This document shows, one piece after another, positions 1-8,490 of a DNA stretch of 64,000 nucleotides. The notes beneath the pieces were generated by a model, which saw nothing but the letters and a program-made list of their open reading frames with translations, searched no databases and was not told where the DNA came from. Position 1 is the first letter of the stretch. Each line of letters opens with the position of its first letter. The translations under genes and the position numbers were made by a program. This DNA is from Halobacteriovorax sp. HLS (lineage in GTDB: Bacteria > Bdellovibrionota > Bacteriovoracia > Bacteriovoracales > Bacteriovoracaceae), in the NCBI RefSeq assembly GCF_004006665.1, contig NZ_QOCL01000009.1:124001-188000 (forward strand). The letters run 5' to 3'.

Positions 1-1
1 C

Positions 2-619
2 ACAAAGTATGGCGATGTTTTTATTGATCTTCACTCAGGTCCTCCTGGGCGTTTTAATATCCCTCAAATACGCTGTGATTTAAGTAATAAAATTGTACAA
101 GACCTGGTGGACAATATCAGCGTTCCTCTCGTGGTGAATAGCTCTCTTAAGGACGGATCACTGAGAGAGGCCATTGAAAGTACTGGAAAGGCCTGTATTG
201 TTTTTGAAGGTGGAGAAGGCTTAAGGTTTGATGAAACTATTACGAAGTATGGTGTTAATTTAGTTAAGAGTACTCTTGCTCATCTTCAAATGATCAAGAC
301 GAAGAAAGAATTCAATAAAGATAAAGTGATTATCAATAAGACAAAATGGCTAAGGGCCAAAGAGGGTGGTCTTTTAATTAATAAGGCACATCATGGAAAA
401 GTTGCCAAAAAAGGTGATATCATTGGTGAACTTAGAAAAATCACGGGAGAGTTAATTACTTATATTAGAATGGATAATGATGGTGTTATTCTTGGTACTA
501 GTAAATCATCCCTGATTATGTCAGGTGATGCACTCTATAATATTGGATTTCTAAATAATGAATACCAAGAAGACGATGAAGAGTTTATGGACTACTTTGA
601 TTTTGACTCAGAAGAATAG
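2..619 (+). CDS. Succinylglutamate desuccinylase/aspartoacylase (AstE/AspA) family protein, 5' end outside window
   Basis: The frame is open from base 2, so the gene starts upstream of the window and only its C-terminal part is visible. It reads DVFIDLHSG just inside the window, the zinc-ligand His region of AstE/AspA (M14-like) amidohydrolases, and EGGEG further on, which corresponds to the catalytic Glu region. Such enzymes remove an acyl group from an amino acid or peptide amide. The tail after about codon 185 is strongly acidic (EDDEEFMDYFDFDSEE), which is unusual. A GTG at 107 is an internal codon, not the start. Relatives often sit beside RimK-type ligases, but the upstream neighbour is not visible. 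Family assignment is good; substrate is unknown. Confidence 0.8.
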   Translation, partial: TKYGDVFIDLHSGPPGRFNIPQIRCDLSNKIVQDLVDNISVPLVVNSSLKDGSLREAIESTGKACIVFEGGEGLRFDETITKYGVNLVKSTLAHLQMIKTKKEFNKDKVIINKTKWLRAKEGGLLINKAHHGKVAKKGDIIGELRKITGELITYIRMDNDGVILGTSKSSLIMSGDALYNIGFLNNEYQEDDEEFMDYFDFDSEE

Positions 620-685
620 AGGATTCTTTGTCAGTGTAAAAGTTATCTGTAAAATGAAAAGAGAATCTCTCGCTTTGGTCTGTAA

Positions 686-1306
686 ATGATTGCTCTAGTG
701 ACAGGAATCATAATAGGTTTTCTTATGTGCATTCCTATTGGTCCTATAAATGTATGGGTAATTAACACTCATTTAAAGCATAGTGCCGCTAGGGCCTTGT
801 CTATTGCTGTGGGTGGTTCTCTTATGGACTTTCTCTACTTCTTTTTTATCTTGTCTGGGCTCTCTTTTATCACCTTTGGTGAACAATTAGTATTTTGGCT
901 AAAGGTTTTTGGAATTATTTTAATATTCTGTCTAGGAATTAAAGAACTCACATCGAAGGTAACCCAAATAGAAAGAAAGACTGAAAAAGAAAGTCCCAAT
1001 GGTCTTGCCGCAGGTTTTCTTTTGGGAGTCGTTATTTACACTTCTAATCCCACTCTGGTCGTGACAATGACGGCCCTTGGAGCAACTGTAAAAAGCTTTG
1101 AACTCTTTGAAATGGGACGATTAAATATTTTCTTAGTTTCTCTTGGATTGGCAATAGGTTCAGTTCTTTGGTTCGTTTTTCTGATCAAGCTCATTGATAG
1201 ATTTCAGGAAGTAATTAGAAATAAATATTTAAATTATTTCACAAAGGTGAGTGGCGCACTAATGATTGCTTTAAGTTTATTTATGGCAAGTCAGCTTTAT
1301 ATTTAA
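686..1306 (+). CDS. LysE/RhtB-type amino-acid exporter family membrane protein
   Basis: A 206-residue inner-membrane protein with about six hydrophobic segments. The N-terminus (GFLMCIPIGPINVWVI) matches the conserved P-I-G-P motif of LysE/RhtB exporters, and a central NPTL segment precedes the second half, as in the family. Members export amino acids or related small molecules using the proton gradient. No strong ribosome-binding site precedes the ATG at 686. The gene is 66 bases downstream of the AstE/AspA-like gene and faces a TauE-family gene. It is one of three LysE-type proteins in the window. Substrate cannot be read from sequence. Confidence 0.85.
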   Translation: MIALVTGIIIGFLMCIPIGPINVWVINTHLKHSAARALSIAVGGSLMDFLYFFFILSGLSFITFGEQLVFWLKVFGIILIFCLGIKELTSKVTQIERKTEKESPNGLAAGFLLGVVIYTSNPTLVVTMTALGATVKSFELFEMGRLNIFLVSLGLAIGSVLWFVFLIKLIDRFQEVIRNKYLNYFTKVSGALMIALSLFMASQLYI

Positions 1307-1320
1307 TGAGTTGTACTTAC

Positions 1321-2094
1321 TTAAGTTGTATATAGAGTGTGAATACACTTTATAAATAGGATGAGTAGTACAAAGTTGAAAACGGGTTTTATTACGTCTT
1401 TACTTCTAGTTAAAATAAGACCGCTACCTATCCAGTTTCCTAATATACTACCAATCGCACCGATCAGTGTTACTTTCCAAGCAATACTTCCTGCGGAGGC
1501 AAAGTAAATAAATGAAGCTATATTGGATGTGAAATTCAATACTCTCGCAGTTGCGTTGGCATTTAGTGCATTCATTCTTAAGAAAAGAAAAAGGGCAATA
1601 ATTAAAAAAGTACCTGTCCCTGGACCAAAGAATCCATCATAGAATCCTATACATAAACCTGTTAAGGCTGATCTAAAAAATAATTGAAAGTTATTCAGTT
1701 TCTCACTGACTTCGTCTCTATTAAAGTTGATCTTCTTACCTAGAAATAAAAGTAGAGGAAGAACTACGATGAGGATATAGATCATATACTCACTAGAGAG
1801 AACTTTACTCGCTCTTGCACCAATAAATGCACCTGTTAAAGAGAACACTATGGCAATTGAGCCCTCTTTCCACTTTATCGCTTTATTTCGTATGAATCGT
1901 GTGATGGAGCTGAATGTGCCAATAGATGAAACACTCTTGTTGGTTCCTAGGATTAACGATTCTGGTAGACCTACTGAAATATAGAGTGGAATGGTTATAA
2001 GTCCTCCACCTCCAGCAATAGAATCAACTAGTCCCGCAAAGAATACACCAACAAAGATGATGAGGTATTGATATATTTCTAACTCGTAGAACAC
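1321..2094 (-). CDS. TauE/SafE family sulfite/organosulfur exporter-like permease
   Basis: A 257-residue protein with about eight hydrophobic helices. The N-terminal FFAGLVDSIAGGGGLITIP is the hallmark of the TauE/SafE (DUF81) family, and the second repeat begins near GFYDGFFGPGTGTF, the matching G-x-G-P motif of the inverted half. Family members move sulfite, sulfoacetate or other anions across the inner membrane. It converges with the LysE-type gene, leaving 14 bases between them. The upstream region (2095-2282) is shared with the divergent DEAD-box helicase gene. Family is secure; substrate is not. Confidence 0.88.
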   Translation of the reverse strand: MFYELEIYQYLIIFVGVFFAGLVDSIAGGGGLITIPLYISVGLPESLILGTNKSVSSIGTFSSITRFIRNKAIKWKEGSIAIVFSLTGAFIGARASKVLSSEYMIYILIVVLPLLLFLGKKINFNRDEVSEKLNNFQLFFRSALTGLCIGFYDGFFGPGTGTFLIIALFLFLRMNALNANATARVLNFTSNIASFIYFASAGSIAWKVTLIGAIGSILGNWIGSGLILTRSKDVIKPVFNFVLLILFIKCIHTLYTT

Positions 2095-2282
2095 TCATTT
2101 CTCCTGCTAAGTGTGAGTGTGACGACTCAATTGTAGCTTCTATTTATTGGTGTAGGTTCTTAAATTTACTTAATTTTTAGTAAATTACATAAATATGCTA
2201 AATAATTGTGTAATAAATTCAAATTGAGACTCAATAGGAGTATAAACTGTTATTTTTAAAAGAAAACCTATAGGGAGACCAT

Positions 2283-3743
2283 GTGACTGAAGAGAATTCA
2301 TTTTCTAATTTGAAACTTATTGATGCGTTGATGAAGTCTATTAACGAGCTAGGGTTTTCAACTCCCACTGAAATCCAAAAGAAGTCCATTCCCATTCTTT
2401 TGAAAACAACAAAAGATTTTGTTGGACAGGCCCAAACAGGCACAGGAAAGACTATTGCTTTTGCAATACCACTTCTGCAAAAGCTTGATTATACCAATAC
2501 TAATGTTCAGGCACTTATTCTTACTCCAACTAGAGAGCTTGCTCAACAAGTTGAAAGCGAAATTGTTAAACTTGCTAAGTATTTAGACTTAAAATCTCTA
2601 TGTGTTTATGGTGGAACGCCCTATGAGGCCCAAATTCGTGATATGAGAAAAGTTAAACCTCAAGTTGTTGTAGGTACGCCTGGAAGGGTAATTGACTTGA
2701 TAAAGAAAGGTGTTTTGCATTTAAATAAGGCCAATTTTCTTATTCTAGATGAAGCAGATGAAATGCTAAATATGGGATTCTTTGAAGATGTTGAACTTAT
2801 TATGACTAAGTTTAAACAAAAGCGTCAGCTGCTCATGTTTTCTGCGACTATGCCCAAACCAATTGTTAAGTTGATCAATAATAGCTTTAATGAGCCTACT
2901 GTAGTTAAAATTGAAACCCAGTCTATTAGTAATGATGATATCGAGCAAAAGTATTTTATTGTTCGTGAAAAGCATTTTAAAGAGGCCCTCTCTAGGCTTA
3001 TTGATAGTGCATCAGCAAAAGTATACGCCATTGTATTCTGTCGTACAAAGATAGAAACAAGAGAAGTTGGAGACGATTTAAAGAAGCGTGGTCATGACGT
3101 TGAAGTTTTAAATGGAGATATGGGACAACCTGAAAGGGATCTCGCCATGAATAACTTCAAGAAAAAAAGAGCGACGATTCTCGTATGCACTGATGTTGCT
3201 GCTCGTGGAATTGATATAAATAACTTAACTCATGTCTTTAATTATGGCCTTCCAAGAGATAATGAAAGTTACGTGCATAGAATAGGACGTACTGGTAGAG
3301 CTGGAATGAAAGGTGTTGCATATACTATCGTTGGTCCTAAGGCGACTTTTGACATTGAAAATCTTGAAAGACATATTAAGAAACGAATTTCTCTTGAAAA
3401 ATTGCCAAGTGTTGAAGTCTTAAAAGAGAATTTGGTGCTCAGCGAGATAGAAGCAGCAGAGCAAATTCTCTCTGCCATTCAAAGTAAAGGTGACGAGTTT
3501 AAAACTGAGGATTCTTATAAATTCTTTGAAGAAAAATTTAAAGACCTCGATCATGATCAGTTCATGAAGTTAATGTTTGTGTGGAAATTTAACAAAGAAA
3601 TTAGACGGTATAATAACCTGAGTGATATTGAGACAATTAATACGAGCTCATCATCAAGTCGAAAAGATCGTAAAAAGCCTGGTCGCTCAGAGAGAAGACC
3701 GGGGACGAAGAATAAGAAAAGTTCTTCTAGAAAGAGGTATTAA
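2283..3743 (+). CDS. DEAD-box ATP-dependent RNA helicase
   Basis: 486 residues. The start is the GTG at 2283, behind AGGGA; the ATG at 2281 is followed at once by TGA and cannot be used. Motifs in order: Q motif (GFSTPTEIQ, residues 24-32), Walker A AQTGTGKT (50-57), PTRELAQQ, DEAD (156-159), SAT, and motif VI HRIGRTGRAG from about 332. The last 35 residues are a Ser/Arg/Lys-rich tail typical of RNA-binding extensions in DeaD/RhlE-type helicases. It unwinds structured RNA, probably in ribosome assembly or mRNA turnover. The downstream unknown gene starts one base after its stop, so they are surely co-transcribed. Confidence 0.95.
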   Translation: MTEENSFSNLKLIDALMKSINELGFSTPTEIQKKSIPILLKTTKDFVGQAQTGTGKTIAFAIPLLQKLDYTNTNVQALILTPTRELAQQVESEIVKLAKYLDLKSLCVYGGTPYEAQIRDMRKVKPQVVVGTPGRVIDLIKKGVLHLNKANFLILDEADEMLNMGFFEDVELIMTKFKQKRQLLMFSATMPKPIVKLINNSFNEPTVVKIETQSISNDDIEQKYFIVREKHFKEALSRLIDSASAKVYAIVFCRTKIETREVGDDLKKRGHDVEVLNGDMGQPERDLAMNNFKKKRATILVCTDVAARGIDINNLTHVFNYGLPRDNESYVHRIGRTGRAGMKGVAYTIVGPKATFDIENLERHIKKRISLEKLPSVEVLKENLVLSEIEAAEQILSAIQSKGDEFKTEDSYKFFEEKFKDLDHDQFMKLMFVWKFNKEIRRYNNLSDIETINTSSSSSRKDRKKPGRSERRPGTKNKKSSSRKRY

Positions 3744-3744
3744 A

Positions 3745-4248
3745 ATGCAAGAAATTATTGAAGAAATTGTAGAGAAAATTGATATTGCTAGAAAAGATAA
3801 ATTAACAAGACTTTTAAATGATTGTATTAAAGTGAGTAAAGATACTCAAACGAGTACGTATGCGGATCACGATAATGTCCTATTTAAGTTAGATTTATTT
3901 TTTCCTGGATTTGAAAAGATATCTAACGATATTACTAAAGACAAGAGGCTTCCTATTGGCGTTCAAGCTTTATACACTATTTTTTGGGCATTAGGTTTAG
4001 AGATAGATCAAGAAGAGGCGTTCATACTCTATCACCTGAGAAACCAGGGAAAGTTTAGACTTAAAGAGGAAAAGCTTAAAAAAGATCTAAAAGGAATGTG
4101 GGGACAACATAAAGAGTTTGCTCTTGAAGACCAAGATTTTTCTCATGCGCTAAAGAGTATGATGAGAATGGGGATTATTGATTACCGTAAAGGAAATCTA
4201 TCTCTTAAAAAAGGTGTATTAATAACCTACAGAAGAGAGAGAAAGTAG
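3745..4248 (+). CDS. Hypothetical protein coupled to the DEAD-box helicase
   Basis: 167 residues from the ATG at 3745, preceded by AGAGG at the end of the helicase gene. A longer frame reaches back inside the helicase gene but lacks a ribosome-binding site, so this start is preferred. The protein is mixed alpha-helical with many Lys and Glu, no signal peptide and no membrane segment. I do not recognise the family. Residues near the C-terminus (MMRMGIIDYRKGNLSLKKG) look like a winged-helix wing, but this is only an impression. Its position between the helicase and chrA suggests a three- or four-gene operon running to yaeQ. Confidence 0.75.
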   Translation: MQEIIEEIVEKIDIARKDKLTRLLNDCIKVSKDTQTSTYADHDNVLFKLDLFFPGFEKISNDITKDKRLPIGVQALYTIFWALGLEIDQEEAFILYHLRNQGKFRLKEEKLKKDLKGMWGQHKEFALEDQDFSHALKSMMRMGIIDYRKGNLSLKKGVLITYRRERK

Positions 4249-4254
4249 AAACTC

Positions 4255-5355
4255 ATGAGTTCAGTAGGTAATCTAAAAGAGATTGGTTCATTATTCTTTC
4301 GTTTAGGTCTTGTCGCATTTGGCGGACCTGCTGCACATATTGCAATAGTACACAAAGAAGTCGTAGTTAAAAGAAAGTGGATGGATGAGTCACATTTTTT
4401 AGATCTAATGGGGGCCACTGCGCTTATTCCTGGCCCGAATTCAACAGAGATGGTTCTTCACTGTGGTCATCATAGAGGAGGTCTAAGAGGCCTTGTGTTG
4501 GCCGGTGTGAGCTTTATTCTTCCGGCCTGTATCTTATCTGGTTTATTGGCCTACCTTTATACTGAAGCTGTTAAAATCCCAAATTTTAGTGACTATATGA
4601 TTGGGGTTAAGCCTGTTGTTTTAATTTTAATTTTTCAAGCATTGAAGAAACTCGCTCCAAAAGCGATTAAGAACTACTCTCTAGCGTTTGTTACACTTAT
4701 CACATTTGCTCTTTGCTTTATTGGTGTGAATGAATTTATTTCTCTACTCGTTGGAGGAAGCATTGGGCTTATCCTAGGTCTTTACAAAGGAGACACTCGT
4801 GTTAAAAGTTTTCCACTTCTAAGTATTTTCTATATATTTACTAAAATTGGAGCGATTTTATTTGGCTCAGGATATGTTCTTATTACTTACTTGCAAAAAG
4901 AGCTCGTTGAAAATAGGGGATGGTTAACAAACTCTGAAATTGCGGATGCAATTGCCATAGGACAGTTTACTCCGGGACCCGTTCTTTCTACCTCAACATT
5001 TATAGGGTATTTACTTGGAAATAGTACTGGAGCTTTGGTTGCGACAGTAGGAATCTTTCTACCTTCATTTGTCTTTGTTTATTTCTTAAACCCTTATATA
5101 CCAAAACTTAGAGACTCGCTAAAATTTTCATTACTATTAGATGGTGTAAATGCTGCTTCAATGGGTCTTATGGCATTTGCTCTTTATCCTCTTGGGAGGA
5201 TTTCTTTTCTTCACCCAGGAGCATTGATCATTTTTCTTGTCACATTAATTTTAACTTGGAAAGTGCCTAAGCTTAGTACAGTATATTTAGTTAGTATCTC
5301 AATACTCTTAGGTTCAATCTTAACTTTCTTTAACATAGGACAACAATGGCCTTAG
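4255..5355 (+). CDS. chrA: Chromate transporter family (two CHR domains)
   Basis: 366 residues with two homologous CHR halves, each with an FGxxxA-type motif: GLVAFGGPAAHI near residue 20 followed by IPGPNSTEM, and ILFGSGYVLITYLQ near 200 followed by GQFTPGPVLSTS. This bidomain form is the usual ChrA layout, although many are slightly longer (about 390-400). Characterised members efflux chromate from the cytoplasm; many homologues have no proven substrate. The gene begins seven bases after the preceding unknown gene, and its 3' end overlaps the yaeQ start by ten bases. Confidence 0.9.
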   Translation: MSSVGNLKEIGSLFFRLGLVAFGGPAAHIAIVHKEVVVKRKWMDESHFLDLMGATALIPGPNSTEMVLHCGHHRGGLRGLVLAGVSFILPACILSGLLAYLYTEAVKIPNFSDYMIGVKPVVLILIFQALKKLAPKAIKNYSLAFVTLITFALCFIGVNEFISLLVGGSIGLILGLYKGDTRVKSFPLLSIFYIFTKIGAILFGSGYVLITYLQKELVENRGWLTNSEIADAIAIGQFTPGPVLSTSTFIGYLLGNSTGALVATVGIFLPSFVFVYFLNPYIPKLRDSLKFSLLLDGVNAASMGLMAFALYPLGRISFLHPGALIIFLVTLILTWKVPKLSTVYLVSISILLGSILTFFNIGQQWP

Positions 5356-5882
5356 GTGCGTCTATATTTAAAGCGAATGTTAATATCTCTAATTTGAATA
5401 CACATTTTTATGATAGTACATCGCTAACTCTTGCTAAACATCCTTCAGAAGGGGAGCTTCGAATGATGTATAGGCTATGTGCTTTCCTCTATAGCTCTAA
5501 TTTTGATATTAGTTTTACTAAAGGTTTAAGTAGTACTGAAGAACCTGAAATGTGGCATATCTCACCAACAGGGGAAATCTTAGAGTGGATAGAGCTTGGA
5601 CTTCCCGATATTAAGAGAGTTAGACAAGCATGTGGAAAATCAAGTCGAGTTAATGTTTTCACTTATCATAAGAATAAAACTGATGAATGGTTTCGAAAGT
5701 TTGAGAAAGAGTTTTTACAACTAGATAAACTAAGTATTATTCAAATCTCTGTTGATGAAGAAAATCTACTTGAGGACCTTGCTAAAAGGAACATGAGCAT
5801 AGATTGTATGATTGAAGATAATACTATGTACTTAAGTTCAGATGAAGCAAGAGTTAATGTTAGTTTTAAACAGCTTTGTTAG
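5346..5882 (+). CDS. yaeQ: YaeQ family protein
   Basis: 178 residues. The N-terminus MALGASIFKANVNISNLN and the internal blocks LTLAKHPSEGELRMMYRL, FTKGLSSTEEPEMW and WIELGLPDIKRVRQACGK match the YaeQ family almost block by block. YaeQ adopts a PD-(D/E)xK nuclease-like fold, but no catalytic role is firmly established. It was once proposed to compensate for loss of RfaH. The start overlaps the 3' end of chrA by ten bases, indicating translational coupling. Its stop overlaps a small convergent gene by four bases. Confidence 0.92.
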   Translation: MALGASIFKANVNISNLNTHFYDSTSLTLAKHPSEGELRMMYRLCAFLYSSNFDISFTKGLSSTEEPEMWHISPTGEILEWIELGLPDIKRVRQACGKSSRVNVFTYHKNKTDEWFRKFEKEFLQLDKLSIIQISVDEENLLEDLAKRNMSIDCMIEDNTMYLSSDEARVNVSFKQLC

Positions 5883-6085
5883 GAACTTTGTAGAATCTTT
5901 TCAATTCTCATTTCGAAGTCGTTAATTATTATCTCTTTTGGTTTAAACTTTTTTAAAGAGATTATCCTCTGTTTTAAAAGGCTACATTCTTTTCTAATAA
6001 TTTTCTTTTCTAGCTTCGAGTTAGACTCAATGTCTTGAATATCTTTTTCAATTGTTTCAATCAATCTTTCAATCATAGTACTCAT
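5879..6085 (-). CDS. Small predicted coiled-coil protein, unknown function
   Basis: 68 residues, almost entirely charged alpha-helix (Lys, Glu, Ile and Leu in heptad-like order), so probably a short coiled coil. No signal peptide and no recognised family. An AAAGGA ribosome-binding site lies about seven bases before the ATG. That, together with the tight fit between two genes (its stop overlaps yaeQ by four bases), supports it as real. It lies 38 bases downstream of the secreted-protein gene at 6124-6705 on the same strand and may share its transcript. Confidence 0.6.
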   Translation of the reverse strand: MSTMIERLIETIEKDIQDIESNSKLEKKIIRKECSLLKQRIISLKKFKPKEIIINDFEMRIEKILQSS

Positions 6086-6123
6086 TAATAATTTCCTTTA
6101 AGAAATTATATTTTAGGATAACC

Positions 6124-6705
6124 TCATTTGAAAGTCTTATTTGTTTCACTAACAAATGAAAGATTCTTTAGAGTTTTATTCATCGATTCAAGAGTTCCAT
6201 TTTTTATCTTCTTAGAAGCAAGGTTTAAAAAGATCCCAGAATACTCTAACTCAACATCATACATGACAAAAGTTCTCTCGCCTCTGGGATGTAATCTATA
6301 TTTTGACTTAACTCTATCAAAAAGAGGTTTACTCTTTAGGCCCGATGACTTTTCTAACTGTTTAGCCTTGTCTTTTGGAACTTGTTTTTGAGTTATGATG
6401 ATTTCGTCTTCATTCTTTACATAGCTAATTTTAGAAAAGTACTTGGAGTCAATTGTACTTTGAATATGAGTCCAAATATAGAAACTATTAGGCTCAGACT
6501 TCTCATGTCGAAGTATTTTGACTTCCTTGACGGCAGGCATATGATACTTACAAGATTCCTGGCAAGTACTTTCAACGTCAAGGATTCTTCTTACAACTTC
6601 ACGGATATTGTAATCTAAAGTTATATCCCTAGAGTGTCTGAGCTTCTTGGCAATTACATCATTCGATAAGAATACCAATAAAAATGTAAAACTTATCTTT
6701 TTCAT
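6124..6705 (-). CDS. Secreted protein of unknown function, possible START/SRPBCC-like fold
   Basis: 193 residues with a signal peptide (MKKISFTFLLVFLSNDVIA, probable cut near residue 19) and a perfect AGGAGG ribosome-binding site. The mature part reads as alternating beta-strands ending in a long C-terminal helix (LASKKIKNGTLESMNKTLK). With the N-terminal helix (REVVRRILDVES) this resembles the layout of START/SRPBCC lipid-binding domains; that is a shape-based guess. Two Cys (CQESC) near residue 50 could form a disulfide. Nothing here identifies a substrate. Confidence 0.75.
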   Translation of the reverse strand: MKKISFTFLLVFLSNDVIAKKLRHSRDITLDYNIREVVRRILDVESTCQESCKYHMPAVKEVKILRHEKSEPNSFYIWTHIQSTIDSKYFSKISYVKNEDEIIITQKQVPKDKAKQLEKSSGLKSKPLFDRVKSKYRLHPRGERTFVMYDVELEYSGIFLNLASKKIKNGTLESMNKTLKNLSFVSETNKTFK

Positions 6706-6878
6706 TACTCCTCCTCTTACTCAATAGTAGCAAATTGACATATTTATAGTGTTAGACGGTAGTAAGAGTTTTGTTAATTTTTGTCTAAATAAGACATATG
6801 AAGCTTTCAAATATTTTAGATTATAATTGTTTCAGATACTTAGATTAGTTTTATCAAGCCTCTGAGCACTTATCTCTT

Positions 6879-8297
6879 TCAAGTTCCACAAAAGGTTTGA
6901 TGTACTATCTCATCTTCTGTTGGAAGGTGAGTGTACTTGAGTAGTAATTCATCTGTTTTATAGGGAGATTGAAGAGCTTGAATTAAATCATGCATTGGAG
7001 TGAAATCACCCTCTAGAGCGTGGTCGATAATATTTTGCACTTGATGATTTCTTGCTATGATAAATGGGTTTATCGCATTCATATAGTCTTTGATTTCTTG
7101 TGATGACTTTCCTTGATCAAGTATTCTTTTAGACCACTTTGAATAGAAAGATCCTTGTTCATTAATTTTCTCTGATAGTGTTCTAAAACTATTTGTAAAA
7201 TCGAGCTGATTTTTCTCAAGATAGACGAGGTACTCATTTATTAGTTCTAAATCACTGGCTAATGGGTTTAGAATTCCTAACTTATTTCCCATGGTCTTAA
7301 TCCATACTTGATCGAAGAATCGAGAGTTTCTTTCAAGCTCCTTGCGTAGAAGCTCTACGGCAACAGACTCCTGATCATTAATAAGTGGAATAAAGCAATT
7401 CGCTAGAGAGGAGAGATTCCACTGAGCGATCTGTCCTTGATTATTGTAGGCATATCTTGAATTTCTATCAATTGAACTGAAGACTTTGTCGTGTTCAAAC
7501 TGGTCCATAAATGCGCATGGACCGTAATCGATTGTCTCACCTGTGATAGAAGTATTATCAGTATTCATTACGCCATGAATGAATCCAATACTCATCCATT
7601 TAGCAACAAGAGTGAGTTTATTTTCTGATATTGCTCTAAAAAGTTCTAGATATTTTTGGTCTTTATTTTCAAGATCAGGATAAAATCTACTAATGCAATA
7701 ATCAGCAAGCTCCTTTAGCTCACTGGTTAGCTTTCTCGATGCGAGGAACTCAAATGTTCCAACTCTAATATGGCCTTTGGCAACCCTTGTGATTACTGCC
7801 CCTGGCTGATATTGGTCTCTAAGAATTTCTTCTCCTGTTTTTACAATCGCCAGGGCCCTTGTTGTAGGAATATTTAAGGCGTACATGGCCTCGCTCAAGA
7901 TATATTCTCGTATGGCCGGACCAATTCCACAAAGGCCATCACCGCCTCTAGAATAAAAAGTTCTTCCACTACCTTTTAACTGAATATCATAATGCTCATC
8001 GTTATCATTCTTTATTTCTGCGATAAGGGTTGCTCTTCCGTCTCCTAATTGAGGTACGAAGTGGCCAAATTGATGACCAGCGTAGGCAAGAGAAATTGGT
8101 TTTGAGTTATCTAAAAGTTCTTGTCCTGAGAAAATACTTGCTAGTTTTGAATTCTCAAGGCTTGAAAGCTTTGGACTCAAGGTCTTAGCTAAAGGGTCAT
8201 TAAATTTTATTAGTGAAGGGTGGTGAAACTTTCGAAGCTGTGAATGTTCCCATAAAATATCAGGTAAGTGAGAATAGGTTGAAATAATTCTTTTCAT
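6879..8297 (-). CDS. selO: Protein adenylyltransferase SelO (YdiU family)
   Basis: 472 residues, the normal length for bacterial SelO (about 480). Typical blocks include AYAGHQFGHFVPQLGDGRA, QLKGSGRTFYSRGGDG, IREYILSEAMYALNIPTT and HGVMNTDNTSITGETIDYGP. This is the pseudokinase fold that binds ATP upside-down and transfers AMP to protein hydroxyls. It ends FCGT, so a Cys occupies the position near the C-terminus where eukaryotic SelO carries selenocysteine. No close operon partner; 181 bases separate it from the next gene on its strand. Confidence 0.95.
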   Translation of the reverse strand: MKRIISTYSHLPDILWEHSQLRKFHHPSLIKFNDPLAKTLSPKLSSLENSKLASIFSGQELLDNSKPISLAYAGHQFGHFVPQLGDGRATLIAEIKNDNDEHYDIQLKGSGRTFYSRGGDGLCGIGPAIREYILSEAMYALNIPTTRALAIVKTGEEILRDQYQPGAVITRVAKGHIRVGTFEFLASRKLTSELKELADYCISRFYPDLENKDQKYLELFRAISENKLTLVAKWMSIGFIHGVMNTDNTSITGETIDYGPCAFMDQFEHDKVFSSIDRNSRYAYNNQGQIAQWNLSSLANCFIPLINDQESVAVELLRKELERNSRFFDQVWIKTMGNKLGILNPLASDLELINEYLVYLEKNQLDFTNSFRTLSEKINEQGSFYSKWSKRILDQGKSSQEIKDYMNAINPFIIARNHQVQNIIDHALEGDFTPMHDLIQALQSPYKTDELLLKYTHLPTEDEIVHQTFCGT

Positions 8298-8490
8298 AGA
8301 GGCTCTTTAGTAAATGAATAAAGTAAATATATAAGGAATACACAGAAATGCAATGAGTTTAGATTGAACATTTTTTAAATTAAATAGCTCGGATATTATT
8401 AAATGTAAGTAAGGAATAGATATATTTATTAGTCATATTTGAGATGAATTTGTAGAATTAACTATTAATTAATTGTTCAAGGAAGAACTT

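Noticed and set aside
2224-2234. TTGAG-A-CTCAA palindrome before the DEAD helicase
   Set aside because: Arms of only five bases in AT-rich DNA; expected by chance over a window this long.
6128-6618. Open frames on the plus strand opposite the secreted-protein gene at 6124-6705
   Set aside because: They lie wholly antisense to a gene with a signal peptide and AGGAGG, have no ribosome-binding site and resemble no protein family.
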